Below, in pieces: positions 11,961-22,938 of a DNA stretch of 64,000 bases. The DNA lies in assembly GCF_002804125.1 (NCBI RefSeq), contig NZ_CP024966.1:372001-436000 (forward strand). The letters are read 5' to 3'. Origin of the DNA: Mesoplasma entomophilum (GTDB lineage Bacteria; Bacillota_I; Bacilli_A; Mycoplasmatales; Mycoplasmataceae). How positions within the stretch are numbered: the stretch's first letter is position 1; every line of letters begins with the position of its first letter. A program made the position numbers and the translations under genes. Below the pieces are notes generated by a model. The model was not told where the DNA came from. It did not search any database and was given only the letters and a program-made list of their open reading frames with translations.

Positions 11961-11994
11961 AAAAAAACTAATCAGCTCAATGATTAGTTTTTTT
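11961..11994. terminator. Bidirectional terminator
   Basis: A-run, stem ACTAATCA/TGATTAGT, loop GCTCAA, T-run. It lies between the convergent GH18 gene and the HEPN-motif gene. Confidence 0.85.
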
Positions 11995-13126
11995 ATTCAT
12001 ATAAAGAAAGTTTTTGAAAAATTAGTTCAATGTCAAAAGCAGTAAAATTACTTACTATTTTGTTTACTTTTTCAATTCTCTTTTCATCCTCGTCTTCAAA
12101 ATTTATAATAACATATAATAATTGTGAAATAATTTCGCTATCTTTATCAGTTAGATAACAAAAATGAAAATAATTATTTCTTATTATTTTCAAATTTTTA
12201 TTATTTATTTTAAATTTATATTTTTTGTTAAAGTTATTACAATTTATTTTTCTAGAATTTAATTTAAAAATTAATTTTAAAATATTTTTGTTTTTTTTAA
12301 TTTGAAATTGATTAATAAGTGTATTATATTCTTCAATTGTAAATTCTTTTTTATTTTTAAATATATGTTTATTAAGTCCATAAGGTTTAATTTTTTTTAT
12401 ATCTGTTATTTTATTTAATATAATAAATATTTTTTTGTTTTCTCAGTTCTTAAAATTAAAACAAACTTTCATTTTTTCATAATCAAAAGTTATTTCTAGA
12501 TTATTTTTTTCATTTAAATTAAATTTAATTTTAAAAAAATAATTTATTATAATTGATATTTGTTCATTTTTTGCTAAGTCTCAAATATTTTTATTTGTTG
12601 ATAGTTCTTCGGAGAATGAAAATATTTCTTTTAGTCCATTATTATTGTTATTGTTAAGTCAGCTAAAAAAAACAGTTAAATATCTATCTAAAAATTCATC
12701 ATTTAAACTTGAAGTTAATTGAGTGTGTTTTTTATTTAAAAAAAGCCTCAAATATTCGCTTTCATTAGTAGATTTATCTAAATTTTCAATTAATAAAAGA
12801 AGTTGTTCTTTGTATAAAAATAAAGATAATAGTTCAATTAAATTACTTTCACTATAATTATTTAAATTATTAAATTTCTTTTTTCTTTCAGGGTGAAAAA
12901 TTAAATGCCTTAATTCTATAATATTATCGATTTTATTTTTAATTTCATTTTCTGAAATTTCATATAATGAATTAATTAAAATGAATTTTTTTAAAGCTTT
13001 AGAAAAATCTAAGTTTTTTATTATTTTAAAATTAAATTTATAATCATTAAAAATAATTCCGTTTAAAATACATATATTATTTAAGGCACAGTTGATGAAA
13101 GGGATAAATCTATGTCATTTTGTCAT
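11993..13126 (-). CDS. Protein with two HEPN-type RX4H motifs, candidate RNase
   Basis: 377 residues, contiguous when TGA is Trp, and unusually rich in Asn, Lys, Ile and Phe even for this genome. Two motifs fit the HEPN ribonuclease signature R-[N/H/D]-x3-H: RHLIFH (R73-H78), in the helix IIELRHLIFHPE, and RNNYFH (R316-H321), in KIIRNNYFHFCYLTD. HEPN proteins are common toxin and abortive-infection RNases. Two motifs in one chain could form an intramolecular active site. I recognise no named family. The start ATG has only a weak ribosome site (AGG about 10 nt upstream). It lies in the region with the other HEPN genes and an IS30 element. RNase activity is inference; chance occurrence of one motif is possible. 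Confidence 0.65.
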
Positions 13127-13156
13127 TTTAAAACCTATTTTCTATTTAACATACGC

Positions 13157-13191
13157 AAAAAAAGGACCCTTTTTAGTTCAGAGATCCTTTT
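13157..13191 (-). terminator. Terminator upstream of HEPN-motif gene
   Basis: On the minus strand AAAAGGA pairs with TCCTTTT around a 17-19 nt loop and is followed by more T. It would end the transcript of the membrane-protein remnant before the HEPN-motif gene. Confidence 0.5.
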
Positions 13192-13237
13192 GTACATTAT
13201 TATAATAACTTTTAAAAAATGATAAGTCAAGTTTATT

Positions 13238-13438
13238 TTATAATTTTTTATTAAAAAATGTAAAACTTATAAAAATGGATAATACTATTGCAAATATGAA
13301 TTCAAAATAATATATTATTGCGAAAAAATTAGCTCCACTTTTTTGAATAAAATTATAAATCTTTCCATTTTTTAAATTTATGAAATGTTTTGAATAGCTA
13401 ATATATTCATCTGTAAAACTTTTTAAAAGTTGAACTTT
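13238..13438 (-). pseudogene. C-terminal remnant of a membrane protein
   Basis: A 66-codon minus-strand frame with no start codon. It contains KNGKIYNFIQKSGANFFA, then one hydrophobic segment of about 25 residues (IIYYFEFIFAIVLSIFISF) and a short basic tail. Upstream the frame is closed by TAA at 13439-13441, about 45 bp from the left end of the IS30 element. No continuation is seen on the far side of the element. It is most simply the leftover 3' end of a gene lost when the IS arrived or later. Confidence 0.4.
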
Positions 13439-13485
13439 TTAATCTTCAATATTATTTGCATCTTTAATTTTAAATAATATTTACG

Positions 13486-14587
13486 AATTAAAATTGGAAC
13501 TACAACACTTATGAGAAAATAATCTCATAGGAATTGCAGTTTTTTTGATACAAAAAAGCAACCCCTTGACCGACTAAAGCCCAAAGGAGTTACCATGAAT
13601 AATTATAAACAAATTTCTTTAAAAGAAAGAACATTAATTGAATATCTTATTAAATGTTCAAAATAAATCAGTTTCTTTCATAGCTAAAGAACTAAATAGA
13701 AATAGATCAACGTTTTACAGAGAAATCAAAAGAAATAAAGCAGCTGTAATTTATAAAGCTAAAGATGCGCAATTTACTAGAGACATTAATAACACCTTAT
13801 CTCATCTAAATGAAATAAATAAATATAAGGAATTCTTAAGATTTCTTTATGCAAATTTTAATCCAAAAAGCTTTAGTATTGATGTTTGCGTTTTTAAGGC
13901 CAAAGAACTTGGAATCAAAATCCCAACAACTCAAACTGTTTACAATTGAATTAAAAATAAACAAATAAAAATAAAATCAAAAGACTTGCTTAGACCTAGG
14001 TTTTGATGAAGAAAGTCTAGTAAATATAAGAAATATATATGAGAAATTTCAAAAATGAACTCTATTCCAATTACTTATAGACCTAAAAATATTAATAAAA
14101 GAAAAGACGTAGGTCATTTTGAAATAGATTTGGTTGTGGGTGCAGGTAACACTTCAAAAGCAATAATTACGCTTGTTGAAAGAGTTACCAGAAAAGGTTT
14201 TGCGATTAAGTTAGAAAACAAAACCATGAAGCATACAAATGAAAAGTTAAAAGAGTTAATTGCAAAAGAAAATTTAAACATTAAATCAATTACAAAAGAT
14301 AATAGAATGGAGTTTAATCTTTTACATGAAGTTACACAAGAATTAAATGTTCCACTTTATACATGTAATACGTATGTTTCTTGTGAAAAAGGCACTAATG
14401 AAAACTTTAATGGATTAATCAGAAGATATTTACCTAAGAAAACAAATTTTAGAAATTTAAAAGATGATAATATAATAGAAATATTAAATGAAATAAATAA
14501 AATGCCTCGTAAAATTCTGAACTATAAATCAGCTTTGGAATTTTATGAGACATTCGGTTAGAAGTGTTGCACTTCCAATTTTAATTT
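13486..14587 (+). mobile_element. IS30-family insertion sequence
   Basis: About 1.1 kb. Imperfect terminal inverted repeats read AATTAAAATTGGAACTACAA at the left and, complemented, AAATTAAAATTGGAAGTGCA at the right, followed by a shared CACTT. Inside is a single transposase reading frame of IS30 type with one frameshift. No clear target duplication is visible outside the repeats, so the exact ends are uncertain by a few bases. Confidence 0.85.
13595..14561 (+). pseudogene. IS30-family transposase, frameshifted
   Basis: A good ribosome site (AAAGGAG) precedes the ATG at 13595, giving MNNYKQISLKERTLIEYL, but this frame stops at 13663-13665. The rest continues one base ahead (from about 13640): LNVQNKSVSFIAKELNRNRS, the typical helix-turn-helix of IS30 transposases, which ends TFYREIKRN. 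The DDE residues are present: D in VGHFEIDLVVG, D in ITKDNRMEF and E in KGTNENFNGLIRRY. It is about 320 residues if joined, a normal length for the family. IS30 elements normally use one frame, so a one-base indel is the likely cause. Programmed shifting cannot be excluded from one copy. Confidence 0.85.
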
Positions 14588-14660
14588 ATACAGTTAATTC
14601 TGTATTTTTTAATTATAATTATATTATTTAAGTATATTAAAACGAAAGGGAATATTAAAA

Positions 14661-15705
14661 ATGGAAAACTTAAAAATTGACAATATAATTTATTTTGACT
14701 AAAATGATAAAGTAAATTTTCAAAAATATAATTTTTTAAGAAGCAAAGAATTATATTTTTCTATAGCTAAATTTTGTTTAGATAATTACGAAGAAGAAAC
14801 ATTAATTAATAATAAAATATCTTATAAAGTTGTAAATGATTTTATAAGAATGGATAAAAAATTTAAATTAATTAATTATAAATTTTTAGCAACTTATGAA
14901 GAATGATTTAATAATGTAATTATAGAAAATTATACATTTAAGATAAAAATAGAAAAAAGACAAAAGGATAACGATATCTTGGTAAAAAAAATCAAAAAAG
15001 AAAGCTTAGATATTGAGACAAGAAGAACATTAGATGATTGAAATAGTCTTAAAAAATATAGATTTCTTAAAGTTAAATATTGCTTTTCATTAATCAGCTT
15101 TGTTGTGAATAATGAGTCCAAATTTGTTATCAGAGATTTTAGTTTAAATAATAAAAAGAATGATAGCGAAATCATTAAGAGCTTAAAAAAATTATTAAAC
15201 TTAGAAACATTGTTATGCATCATTCAAATCTTATTCATACTGATCTTAAAAAAACCTATCTTCAATGAAAGTTTTATACCTAAACTTACCAAAAGAATGA
15301 AATATCAGTTATAAAAAAGAACTATTAGATAATATTAAAAAAAGATTAGATATCCCTAAAAAGATAAGAATGAAATTTATGGTGGAAATAGAAAAATGAT
15401 AGAAAAAACTTAAATGAACATTACGAAATAACTAGAGACAAAAATTTCAAAATAAAAATACAAGAAGCTAAAAGTGAGCTTTTTAAAATTATCAAAAATA
15501 TTTATGAGTATAAACCTCATAATGAAATAATTAGAAAAAATATTTAAAATTTCAATATTTAATCGTTGCAAGTAGTAAAAAATATGGAGTTATATTAAGA
15601 ACTAATTCAAATGAAAGTTTTGATATAGATTGCCAACTGGTTATTTCTCAAAAGGAATCTGTTTTTTTATTTTATATATTTATTAACTATGAGAAAATAT
15701 TTTAA
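14661..15705 (+). pseudogene. Decayed Abi-family (Abi_2-like) HEPN gene
   Basis: An ATG with a GAAAGGG site starts the frame. A TAA interrupts it at 14700-14702, and the frame then stays open to an A7 run at 15185-15191. Adding one A there opens KLRNIVMHHSNLI, a near-perfect copy of the Abi_2/HEPN motif RN-x3-HH (R at 15203, H at 15218). A second A7 run (15247-15253), a site near 15400 and an A6 run near 15540 need similar corrections. The rebuilt protein is about 345 residues and ends at TAA 15703-15705, with the RX4H at about residue 181. Length and motif position suit AbiD/AbiF-type proteins. The stop touches the ribosome site of the PLD-DEAD helicase, so the two probably once formed an operon. 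Confidence 0.65.
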
Positions 15706-15718
15706 AAGGAATCAAATT

Positions 15719-18436
15719 ATGAAAGAAAAATTATTTACAAATAAAGATGAACAAAAATTATTAGAAGAAATAAATAATGAAATATTAACTTCCAATGAGG
15801 TTTATTTAATCTATCCTTTCATATCTAAAAGTGTTCTTAACAAAATAGCTTCTACTTTTGAATTCTGTGCTAAAAACAATATTCAAATTAAAATTATCTC
15901 AACAACGTTCGATGATCTAGCTCAATATAATAATTTAAATGAACTTAAGCTATTAGCTGATAAGTATTCTAATATCAAAATTAAAATAGAAGATAACTTA
16001 GAAAGAACTAGTGAAAGAATTCATATTAAAGCTTCAATCTTTAAAAGAAATAATGAATTATCAACAGTAATTATTGGTTCTTCTAATTTAACTGTTAAAG
16101 GAATGATTTCTGGAAGAGAATGAAACATTAAATTATCAGAACAAAACAATAAAGAGTTAATTAATAAAATGATTAATGAATTTGATAGTTTATGAAATGA
16201 AGAATTTGTTGATTTTTCAGATGAATTTCAAAGAGAATTATTAATTCAAAAGATTAAAGAAAACCAACAAGCTGTAGTTCAATCAAAAATAGAATTATTA
16301 TCAAATAACTTAACTAAAAAATACTTATATAAATTTCAAAAAGAAATTATTGATAAACTAAGTTATCGAAGACATATTAATAAAAATAAGAACTTAGTAA
16401 TTATGGCCACAGGAACGGGCAAAACACTAGTTTCTGCATTTGATTACAAAAGACAAACAGAGCAAGCTAAAAAGGACCTTAAAATCCTATTTTTAGCACA
16501 TCAAAGAGAAATAGTTGATCAAGCAATCAAAACTTATCGTCATGTGCTTGAGAATAATGAATTTGGTGAAGTTATGTATGATGGAAGTATTAATAGTGAT
16601 AAACCGAATCATTTATTTGCAACAATTCAAACTTTATCTACAAGATTAGATAAATTTGAACCAGATGATTTTGACATTATTGTATATGATGAAGCACATC
16701 ATATAGCAGCTAACACTTTTGATAAAGTATTTAACTATTTTAAACCTCAACAAATTTTAGGTTTAACAGCAACTCCAGAAAGAGAAGACAATAAAGATAT
16801 TAAAGCATATTTTGATGATGAATATGCTACTGAATTAAGACTATGAGATGCTATTGATCAAAAACTATTATGTCCATTTGATTATTATTGTATAGATGAT
16901 ACTAATACTAATTTACAAGGAGTTGATTTAAACTCTGATAAAGATATTTTTAAAGTAGTTAATACTGAATCTAGAAATGAATTATTATTTGAAACAATAA
17001 AAAAATATTTAGGTGTTTATGCAAGACCAACAGCATTAATTTTTTGTGTTACTGTTGAACATGCTATTAATATATCAAATTACTTAAAATCAAAAAATTT
17101 AAAAGCAGAAGCCTTAACTTCACAAAACACAAAAGATCGAAAAAGAATCTTACATGAATTTAGTACAGGAAGAATTAACTATTTATGTGTAGTTAATATC
17201 TTTAATGAGGGAGTAGATATTCCTGAAATTAATACTATTATTTTATTAAGACCGACTAATTCTAAAACTGTATACTTACAACAACTAGGTAGAGGTTTAA
17301 GAAAAACTGAACTTAAAAATAAACTGGAAGTATATGATTTAATATCTAATATAGATAATAAATACGATATTACTTTAGGAATTAGAAATTTATTTAATCC
17401 AGCTATTAGAAGTAGTAAGTCAATTAGTGCTAAAGAAGGTTTACCTTATAATTGCACAATTAACTTAGAAAAGCATACTGAAGAAATTATTATTAATAGT
17501 ATGAAGAGTTGATATTTAAATAAAAACTCAATGAAATCATATATTGTTGAATATTATGAAAGATTTAAAGAAAAAGCACTTAATAATATGTTGAAAGATT
17601 ATGATTTAACTTTAATTGATTTTTATAATAACTTAGATAACTTATTTATGCCAATTGCTAAACAAATTAATAAGTTTAAAGATAATGAAAATAATACAAA
17701 TAGAAATAAGAACATTTTAAAACAGTTTTTATTTTTAAATAACCATAAAATCATTAATTATTTTTATAAGCGCTTAACAAAGCAACTACCAAGCAATGAA
17801 ATTAATTTAGACTTAGATAACTTATTAATTACTTCATGTTTATATGAAATAACTAGTATGGAAAAATTTTTAAATGTTTATCCTAACTATTTAGAAATTA
17901 ATGATTTAGTCGAAAATTTTATTGATGAGCATAAAGTGATTGTTGAAGAGTTAGTAATGATTCTTAAATACAAATTAGATAATGAAACTTTAATTTTTGA
18001 AAACGAGTATGAAACAGGATTGAATGTAAGTTCAACATATACTGTAAAGCAAGTTTTATCCTTAGTTAATCGTACTAACTTTTTACATTATCGAACTGAA
18101 ATGAAAGTTTTGACATTTCAAGCAGGCTTTTTAACTTTTGATAATTCAAAACAAATTATTTTAGCTGATGAAGAAAGCGAGAACTATGGTAAAAAGACTA
18201 AACATGATGATATTAATAATTTATTTTATTGATCATTACCTGAAAAAATGACAATTAAAAATAAAATAATTAAAGATTTTGAAAATGAAAATATTAAAAA
18301 ATACTTATTTATTCAAGACAGGCAAAATGTAAAGAAAAAGAACTTATATTTAAAACTGTATAAATTTACAGGTATAGGAAAATTTGAAGAAATGTTGTTT
18401 GATGATTTCCTTACAGCTAAATTTAAGTTAAAATAA
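15719..18436 (+). CDS. DEAD-box helicase with N-terminal PLD-like and C-terminal DUF3427-like domains
   Basis: 905 residues. I chose the ATG at 15719 over 15689 because AAAAGGA lies 7 nt upstream. The N-terminal PLD-type domain has H102-x-K104 and GSSN (120-123); the Asp of the classical HKD motif is not in place, as is usual for this family as I recall it. The superfamily 2 helicase core has ATGTGKT (230-236), DEAHH (324-328), GLTATPER and QQLGRGLRK. The C-terminal third, with FLHYRTEMKVLTFQAG, resembles DUF3427. Such PLD-helicase-DUF3427 chains are widespread, and some related helicase-PLD proteins act in phage defence. A role here is inferred from its place behind a decayed Abi gene. The hydrolase gene follows after 33 nt. 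Confidence 0.85.
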
Positions 18437-18469
18437 ACTAAATTAAAGTATTAAAGGCGGAAACAAATA

Positions 18470-19486
18470 ATGAAAAATATAAATTTCAGAAAATCAAAGA
18501 AGCAAATTAGAAAATATAAGTATACTTTTTTAAAAGTTTTAGGAACATTTATCTTATTTCCAATAGTATTTATTGTTAGTGCGATACTATCAAAATTCTT
18601 TACTCCATACTTATTCAAGTATCCAAGAGTAGGAATTGATGAAAACGGACAAGAAGTTAATAATTTAAATCATTATTTGGCAGACATCAAAGAAAAGAAA
18701 CTAAAAAACTGAGAACTATCAAAAGATCAAATTGAAGAATTTGAAATTGGTCCAGATGAAGCAAAAATCAGTTGCTTAATTTTAAGAAATAATTCAAATA
18801 AATGAGTTGTTGCATTACATGGATTTAAAAGAAATAAATATATGGGTGTAAGAAATGCAATTCAATTTTATAAAAAAGGATATAATGTAATGTCATTTGA
18901 TGCTTATGCTCATGGTAAAACATATGGTAAATATTCTGATTTAGGAGTTACTAATTCAAAGGTATTAAATGAAGTGATTAACTGAGTTAAGAATAATAAT
19001 CATGTTGATGAAATAGGTGTTATTGGTGTAAGTATGGGAGCAGCAACAGCTGTTTATTGAGCACAGCAATACTATCAAGTAAATAAAATCGATTGATTAA
19101 TTTCAGATTGTGCATTAACTCAGCCAGTAGAACAAATTAGATTTTTCCTTAAAAAATATTTTAAGTGACTGCCTTGGTGAATTGCATCTTTTAAAATTAA
19201 CTTATTTTTTAAGAAATATTCTAGAACTAATTTAAAAGATATGAATTTACAAAAGAATTTAAATTCATTTAGAGATTTGCCAGTTTTATTTATTCATGGT
19301 AAGTTAGACTCATTTATTGACTACAATAACTCAATAATAATGTATTGCGAAAAATCAAAAGATTCTGATAATACTAAAATTAAAATATTTGATGATTCAG
19401 AACACAGCAGTTCAATAGTTGATCATCAAGAAGAATATGTATTAATAACAATAGACTTTGTAAGAGAAATAATGAGAAACAAATAA
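18470..19486 (+). CDS. Membrane-anchored alpha/beta hydrolase
   Basis: 338 residues. One transmembrane segment near the N-terminus (about 20-45) follows a very basic start, so the catalytic domain is probably held at the membrane. The nucleophile elbow is GVSMGAA (S188); D280 in HGKLDSF and H312 in DSEHSS complete the expected triad. VVALHGFKRNK supplies the oxyanion-hole region. The family (COG1073-like serine hydrolases) covers esterases and lipases, and the substrate is unknown. It lies 33 nt behind the PLD-DEAD helicase and may be cotranscribed with it. The ribosome site is AAAGGCGG. Confidence 0.85.
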
Positions 19487-19665
19487 AAAATATTTTTATC
19501 CTAACAACTCAAGAGAAAGAAAATATAGTGAAAGAACATTTTAAAAAGAATGACCTTTTCACAATTATCAAAAAATATGAAGTTTCAATTTTTGAATTTG
19601 TTTGTCAATTAAATAAAAGTACAAAAAAAGACGCAATTTCGCATCTTTTCCAATATTTTATTTAA
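19487..19665 (+). other. Possible helix-turn-helix gene scrap
   Basis: After the hydrolase stop another frame reads IFILTTQEKENIVKEHFKKN, then DLFTIIKKYEVSIFEFVCQL, ending at 19665. No start codon with a ribosome site is seen. The pattern resembles the N-terminal DNA-binding part of a transposase but is too short for a firm call. A terminator lies inside it. Confidence 0.2.
19623..19650. terminator. Terminator between convergent genes
   Basis: AAAAGACGC and GCATCTTTT pair with one mismatch around AATTTC, flanked by A- and T-runs. It separates the hydrolase gene from the BspA-like gene. Confidence 0.55.
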
Positions 19666-19678
19666 TACTTTAATATTT

Positions 19679-22522
19679 TTATCTTTGTCTTCCATTTATT
19701 TTAACATCAAAAGAAAACGGTGAATAAAAAGTGCTTGTTGTATCTCAGTCATATCAATGATATTTTTTATTAAACTGACCATAGAATGTTATATATTGAA
19801 AGCTGCTTTCCATTTCAAACACAACTTCATTTATTTCAAATTTAGTTGAATTATAAGAAAATAAATCACCGTTATCAAGATCTTTTTTAAAATTTAAACC
19901 TACAAATTTTTTAATGTGAAACTTATTTTTTAAAGTTGTATTATTATTTAGCATTTCTTTAAAGTAGTTTTCCACATTAACTTTTGATCAATTAGATTTT
20001 TTTCATTTTTTAGAATGATCATTGTTAATAAGCTCTATAATTTCTGAAGAAAGATCTGTCCATTCAATAGATTTTTTATTATAAATGTTAACTTTAAAGT
20101 TTGCAGTACCTTCATACATTTTGCTTGTACTTTTAGCAGTAAGTTTTATAGTTATTGGTGTATAACTAAGATCACTACTTAAATTTTCGTCTCTTGTTCA
20201 AGTTCTTTCAAATTCATCAAAATTATAATAATTTCAATTTAAATTACGTATAACACTTCTAAAAGCATTTTCTGGGTCAAGGCTAAAAACCGGATTTTTT
20301 TCAATTGTCATGTTAAAAACATTTTCTAAAACTTTAATATTAGTTTTTGCATGAAGAGAACATGAACCAGTATAATATTCAGAATTAGTTGAAGTTATTG
20401 TAATTGAAGACGAATATAGACTAGGTGAATTTTCAACAGGCATAGATGGTGGTAAATTATGTTGTAAGTTTATATATCTTTCTGTAATGTTAATTCTTTT
20501 TGTTTCATAGAGTCAATTAGATAATGTTGTTTTTGTAATACTTTCAAATTTATAATTGTTTATAGGAAAATCTTCAAAAAGATCTTTTAAATCTCTTGTT
20601 TTTGCACGTATATCATTTTTACTTGAATTTATAAAGTATTTTGAATCTTGATCCGCATAAGTTTCTGTGTAGCCTCATTGACCTTCATAACTTGGTTTAA
20701 CTATATTAAAATTTAATTTACTTAATTCTAAATCATCAATGTTCTCTAACTCAGGATAAGTGTCCTTTAAATAATTTAAAATGTCAGATTTAGTATCATT
20801 TTCTTTAGCAGAATAGTTTTTAAGGGCTTCATTTAAATCAATTTTAATTGAAGGGTAAGTTTTTGATCAAGAATTTTCAATAAGAGAAGAACTAGGAGAA
20901 GAATTAATTTCTATTTTGCCTTCTTTCCCTAATTCTTCTATTTGTCTTGAAATAGATAAATCTTCTTTCGTAACTTTTTGCCCTGTTTTAATATTCATAT
21001 TAATTATTGTAATTATTTGTTCGTCAGTTGTTTTTGTTGATATTATTGATTGATTCTTTTCTAATAAAGATGCTATATCAACTTTACCTAAAGGATTTAA
21101 TGTTATAGTTTTGCTACCAAATACTAATTTTGAATTTTCTGCTCCACTAATTGTAATTGAACTATATTCACCAATTTTTGAATTTCCTCTACTTGAAATA
21201 ACTATATCATCATTGGCTTTAACATCACAACCATTATTTTCTTTTATGTAATTAGAGATTGAATCTAAAATTTCTTCATCTGTTGAATCAGTATCTATTT
21301 TATCTATTTTATATCCTACTAAAACCTTAGATAAATCTAATCTTTCTTTAAAATTAGGTTTTGCTTCAATTCAACTTTTTGCCCCTGTACTAAAATTTAA
21401 AAAATTTGGATATTCGATTTGTTCCACATTTCATGAAGAAAGATCTTGGTTAAATGACTCAGCATTTAAAAACATTTCTGACATATCCATTACTTTATTA
21501 GTTTTTCATGTTTTTAAACTTTCAGAATTAAAAGAAGTAGCTCCTGCAAAAGTTTTTTTAGTTGAAATTAAGTTGTCAAAAGAAGCTAAATCACCATTGA
21601 ATTTTGTAGCATTTTCAAAAGTTGAATTTAAACTTTTTACATTTGATACTTTTCACTCCGAAAGATCTTGATTAAAATTTAAAGCTCCTTTAAACATGTC
21701 ATCAAGACTTGTTATTTGTGGCGGTAAATGGTTAGATATTTTCAAAATGCTAAAAGGCATTTTTGCAACTTTTCCATCTTCGTTAAAACCTATTTGATAA
21801 ACTATTTCTGATTTTATTAAACTTAAATCAGAATCACTTGTAGAAGCTAATTCGTGATTTTCATTTAAATAAACTGTATCTTGAGTAGTTGCAACTGAAT
21901 AATTTTGATTTTTTATAGTTTTGTTACTTAAAAAATCTTCTTTTATATTAACTGGTGAAGTTAAAAGTTCTTTATTTTCGTCTTTAACAACTATTTCTAA
22001 AGAATTTAATTCAAGGCTTATATTAACTAAATCTTGATTATCACCTAAATCTTCTTCAATTATATATTTTAGTGTTTTAACAACTTCGTCTTCGCTACTT
22101 ACATTTATTTTTAAATTATTATATTGTTCTACTTTTGATATTAAAGACTCTGTATGTATTATTTTTCTATTATCTTTACCTACTACAATTTCAAAAGTAT
22201 TTTTATCAATAGTATAATTTTTTGAATCTATTTCAACTGTTATTTTAAAAGTTCTTGTTTCTTGGCTATTTTCTTTTTCTTCCTTAACAGCTTGTATTTT
22301 TGTTACTCCATCTCACTCAACTTGATTTAATGCAGCAATAATTTCTTCATCTTTCATCATTCAACTTTCTTTTGAAGAACTAATATCTTCAAATTTTTGT
22401 TGTAGTCCATTTGAATCTATGGCTGTTTTGCTTGCTTTTGTTTTGCTACCACATGAAATGATAGTAGAAGATGCTGTTGCGCTTATAGTCACAGCAGCTA
22501 AAATTGACAATAATTTTTTCAT
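19679..22522 (-). CDS. BspA-like surface lipoprotein with DUF285 repeats
   Basis: 947 residues, one frame with TGA as Trp. The start at 22522 has an AGGGGGA site and begins the leader MKKLLSILAA with lipobox Cys24; an upstream in-frame ATG lacks a ribosome site. After lipoprotein-associated beta repeats, residues about 275-400 hold the DUF285 pattern: ITSLDDMFKGALNFNQDLS, then DMSEMFLNAESFNQDLSSW. DUF285/BspA-like repeats are found on surface proteins of M. florum and relatives and are linked to adhesion. The C-terminal half is a further beta-rich extracellular region that I do not recognise. Two palindromes of the shared operator type lie over and upstream of its promoter. Confidence 0.85.
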
Positions 22523-22556
22523 AAATATCCCCCTTATAAAATTAATGTACAACAAT

Positions 22557-22608
22557 AGTATAACAAATAATTGAAACATTTCAAAAATAAAATTGAAACA
22601 TTTCAATT
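22557..22608 (-). promoter_or_regulatory. Promoter with double operator TGAAACATTTCA
   Basis: On the minus strand TTGAAA and TATACT (22557-22562), 16 bp apart, form a promoter for the BspA-like gene. Two palindromes, 22572-22583 and 22594-22605, lie 22 bp centre to centre, about two helical turns; the nearer one overlaps the -35 box. They differ from the GH18 operators only at the centre base. Confidence 0.6.
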
Positions 22609-22938
22609 ATTTTTACTCTTTTAAAAGAATATTTAAAGTTTATTATTATCAAGAAAATAAATAATGCAAAAAGCAAAGAAAATTCTTTATAAAAAATTTA
22701 CATTCTTAAAAAAACTTATTATTTTTAATTGTATTGTAAGTATAAATTTTTATTTCTAAATAGTGTTTTTGAAAATAGTTCTTTCTAAACCTCACTTTAA
22801 TAAATAAAACGTTAAAATTTCAAAATATACTTAATAAAAAAATAAGCATTTTAATAAAATAGAAGATTACTGCTATTTCAATTAAATACTTACCATTTTG
22901 TTATCACTACAAATAACTTCTATTTTTTATATGTTTTT
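22609..22938. other. Gene-free stretch with a long inverted repeat
   Basis: No gene is seen. AAAATAGAAGATTA (22856-22869) is almost exactly complementary to TAACTTCTATTTT (22914-22926), enclosing 44 nt. In the minus direction it follows the PadR gene by 12 bp and ends in T-rich sequence, so it may be a large-loop terminator. Confidence 0.5.

Noticed and set aside
11993-13126. Cas13-type effector because of two HEPN motifs
   Set aside because: The protein is only 377 residues and no CRISPR repeat array or other cas gene is in the window.
13595-13665. Programmed frameshift in the IS30 transposase
   Set aside because: No slippery A-run or downstream structure is at the shift, and IS30 elements usually have one frame. 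Kept only as a minor alternative.
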